Source of the DNA: Sarocladium kiliense
Taxonomy: Eukaryota; Ascomycota; Sordariomycetes; Hypocreales; Sarocladiaceae
Direction of reading: 5' to 3'
Assembly (NCBI GenBank): GCA_030734395.1
Contig: JAUZTG010000016.1
Span: forward strand, 434,001 to 498,000
Length of the DNA stretch: 64,000 nucleotides
This document shows, in pieces, positions 62,338 to 64,000 of this stretch; within the stretch, counting starts at the first letter, position 1, and every line of letters begins with the position of its first letter. Both the position numbers and the translations under genes were made by a program. A model generated the notes under the pieces. It had not been told where the DNA came from. It saw only the letters and a program-made list of their open reading frames with translations, and ran no database searches.

Positions 62338-63886
62338 TTACTTGGAGGCATCGACCTTGGCAATGTAGGCAAGGAGATCGAGGACACGGCGGGAGTAACC
62401 CCACTCGTTGTCGTACCAGGAGACAAGCTTGACGAAGTTGTCGTTGAGAGAGATACCGGCCTTGGCATCGAAGATGGAGGAGTTGGTGTTGCCGTTCATG
62501 TCGCTGGAGACAACATCGTCCTCAGTGTAAGCGAGGATGCCCTTGAGGGGACCGTTAGCAGCCTCCTTGATGGCGTCCTTGATCTGCTCGTAGGAAGCGC
62601 CCTTCTCAATGCGGGCAGTCAGGTCGACAACGGAGACGTTGGCGGTGGGGACACGCATGGACATGCCAGTGAGCTTGCCGTTGAGGTCGGGGATAACCTT
62701 GCCGACAGCCTTGGCGGCACCGGTGCTGGAGGGAATGATGTTCTGGGCGGCACCACGGCCACCGCGCCAGTCCTTGCCGGAGGGACCGTCGACGGTCTTC
62801 TGGGTGGCGGTGTAGGAGTGGACGGTGGTCATGAGACCCTCGACGATGGTGAACTTGTCGTGGATGACCTTGGCGAGGGGAGCAAGGCAGTTGGTGGTGC
62901 AAGAGGCGTTGGAGATGACATCGGCGCTGCCGTCGTAGGTCTTCTCGTTGACACCCATCACGTACATGGGGGCATCAGCGGAGGGAGCAGAGATGACGAC
63001 CTTCTTGGCGCCGCCCTTAAGATGGGCAGCAGCCTTGTCCTTGGTGGTGAAGACACCGGTGGACTCGACGATGTACTCGGCGCCGGTCTCGCTCCAGGGA
63101 ATGTTGGCGGGGTCACGCTCGGTGTAGAACTTGACCTTGGAGCCGTTGACGATCAGGTTGGACTCGTCCTGGCCGATCTCGCCCTTGAAGACTCCGTGAG
63201 AGGAGTCGTACTTGAGCATGTAGGCCTGCACATCGTTAGCATTGCTGTTTACAGTAATACCAATTGCAGCCAGTGGCGAGGCAATGAAATTGAGTGAGTT
63301 GAACAAGCGAGCGCCAAGAAAGTCAAGTGTGCAATCAATGGGTGGCTGTATGCGCCTGTCGGGCCACAACGGAATGGGGTGATTTTTTTTGGCATGAGGC
63401 AGGGGTGATTGAGGCGAGAGGCATGATATCATGGGATGGAGGGGCAGCGACAGAAAAATTGCAGGGCAGCCAGTGCAGCGCAGTGCAGGTTGCAGGGGTG
63501 GTCGCAGGCCCACGGCGTGGTAGCATGGCGCGGTGGCCAGCGCGGGGCACATTGAGGGTCCCGCGTCTTCCTGGCTGCAGGCAGAAGAGAGGCGAGGAGG
63601 GGTGGTAGCTGGGTTGTTTTCACGCGCCCTCGGTCTTCTCTAGCTGCCTCACAACAGGCTGTGCATGCTGGAAAGACAAAAAGAAGAAATTTGGAGAGGA
63701 AAGAGCAAAGAACACTGGATATATGCATTGTTCGACCGGCGGTTGTCAAAAACTTACAGCGTAGTGAGTCTCAATGAAGGGGTCGTTGACAGCGACGACC
63801 TCGATGTCGGGGTGCTCGACGGCGTTGCGGAAAACGATACGGCCAATGCGACCGAAGCCGTTGATGCCGACCTTGATGGGAGCCAT
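62338..63886 (-). CDS. GPD1: Glyceraldehyde-3-phosphate dehydrogenase
   Basis: Glycolytic enzyme that oxidises glyceraldehyde-3-phosphate to 1,3-bisphosphoglycerate with NAD. Exons 63758-63886 and 62338-63225, 338 aa, the normal length. NAD-binding motif: KVGINGFGRIGR. The catalytic Cys is in SNASCTTNCLAP, and the C-terminal WYDNEWGYSRRVLDLL is invariant. The exon junction falls at HYA-AYMLKYDS, where other fungal GAPDH genes are also split. The intron is 532 nt, about eight times the local norm, and has no coding content that fits. The gene symbol is generic for fungal GAPDH. Codon use is highly biased to C-ending codons, which also produces a long antisense ORF. Confidence 0.97.
63226..63757 (-). 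other. Unusually long GAPDH intron
   Basis: 532 nt with a GTAAGT donor and GATGTGCAG acceptor. It is the longest intron found here. Nothing coding in the gene's frame; may hold transcriptional or splicing signals. Confidence 0.8.
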
Positions 63887-64000
63887 TGTGAATGATCTGT
63901 AAGGGAGAGTCAGTAATGATCTTATCGAAAGATGACGAACGGTTGGGTGACGGGCACGGTGAGGGGTGAAGATGGGATGGTGGGGTTTTTGGCTTGCCTC

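Noticed and set aside
62320..63297. 325-codon plus-strand ORF opposite GAPDH
   Set aside because: It mirrors the strongly biased codons of GAPDH exon 2. Its protein is Gly/Val/Asp-rich with no family features.

Overview
This is nuclear DNA of a filamentous ascomycete fungus. The genes are split by short introns, mostly 47-75 nt, with GT...AG ends and CTAAC/CTGAC-like branch sites. The protein set (CFEM-coupled PTH11-type receptor, Rds1-like stress protein, GET2, Gta3-type amidotransferase subunit, COX12) and the protein style fit Pezizomycotina, and I suspect Dothideomycetes. That finer placement is an impression, not a measurement.

Layout. 1-0.6 kb: 3' end of a GH15 glucoamylase with a CBM20 domain. 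0.9-12 kb: housekeeping genes: alpha-SNAP, a mitochondrial amidotransferase subunit, the PP1 regulator YPI1, a mitochondrial YqeH-type GTPase (GEP3), a mitochondrial ribosomal protein (MRP49 type) and a HUL4-like HECT ubiquitin ligase. 12.6-16 kb: a LEA-like protein and a ten-exon D-arabinitol dehydrogenase. 16-18.2 kb: no gene found. 18.2-27 kb: ribosomal protein S10, SDE2, COX12, an NDUFA4/B12D-type protein, an RRM protein and SEC31. 27.8-31 kb: a secreted Rds1-like protein and a CFEM receptor. 31-43.5 kb: sparser and more accessory, with an F-box protein, a reductase, a broken F-box gene, GET2 and a TMEM135-like membrane protein. 43.5-64 kb: a bHLH factor, RVB2, adenylosuccinate lyase, an RS/coiled-coil protein, arginyl-tRNA synthetase, a candidate AFF/Ebp1-like elongation factor and GAPDH.

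I see no biosynthetic gene cluster, intact transposon, tRNA, rRNA or CRISPR. Several gene pairs diverge from one short promoter and share a theme: GEP3 with MRP49 (mitochondrial translation), and COX12 with the NDUFA4-like gene (respiratory chain).

The most unusual property is gene structure. There is a well-supported 5-nt internal exon in the arabinitol dehydrogenase gene and two candidate 3-nt exons (MRP49, COX12). There are also 9-, 12-, 16- and 18-nt coding exons, and two introns of 51 and 54 nt that keep the reading frame open if retained. Exon models were checked by hand: each complete CDS sums to a multiple of three. No transcript evidence was available. Coordinates may be off by one where noted.
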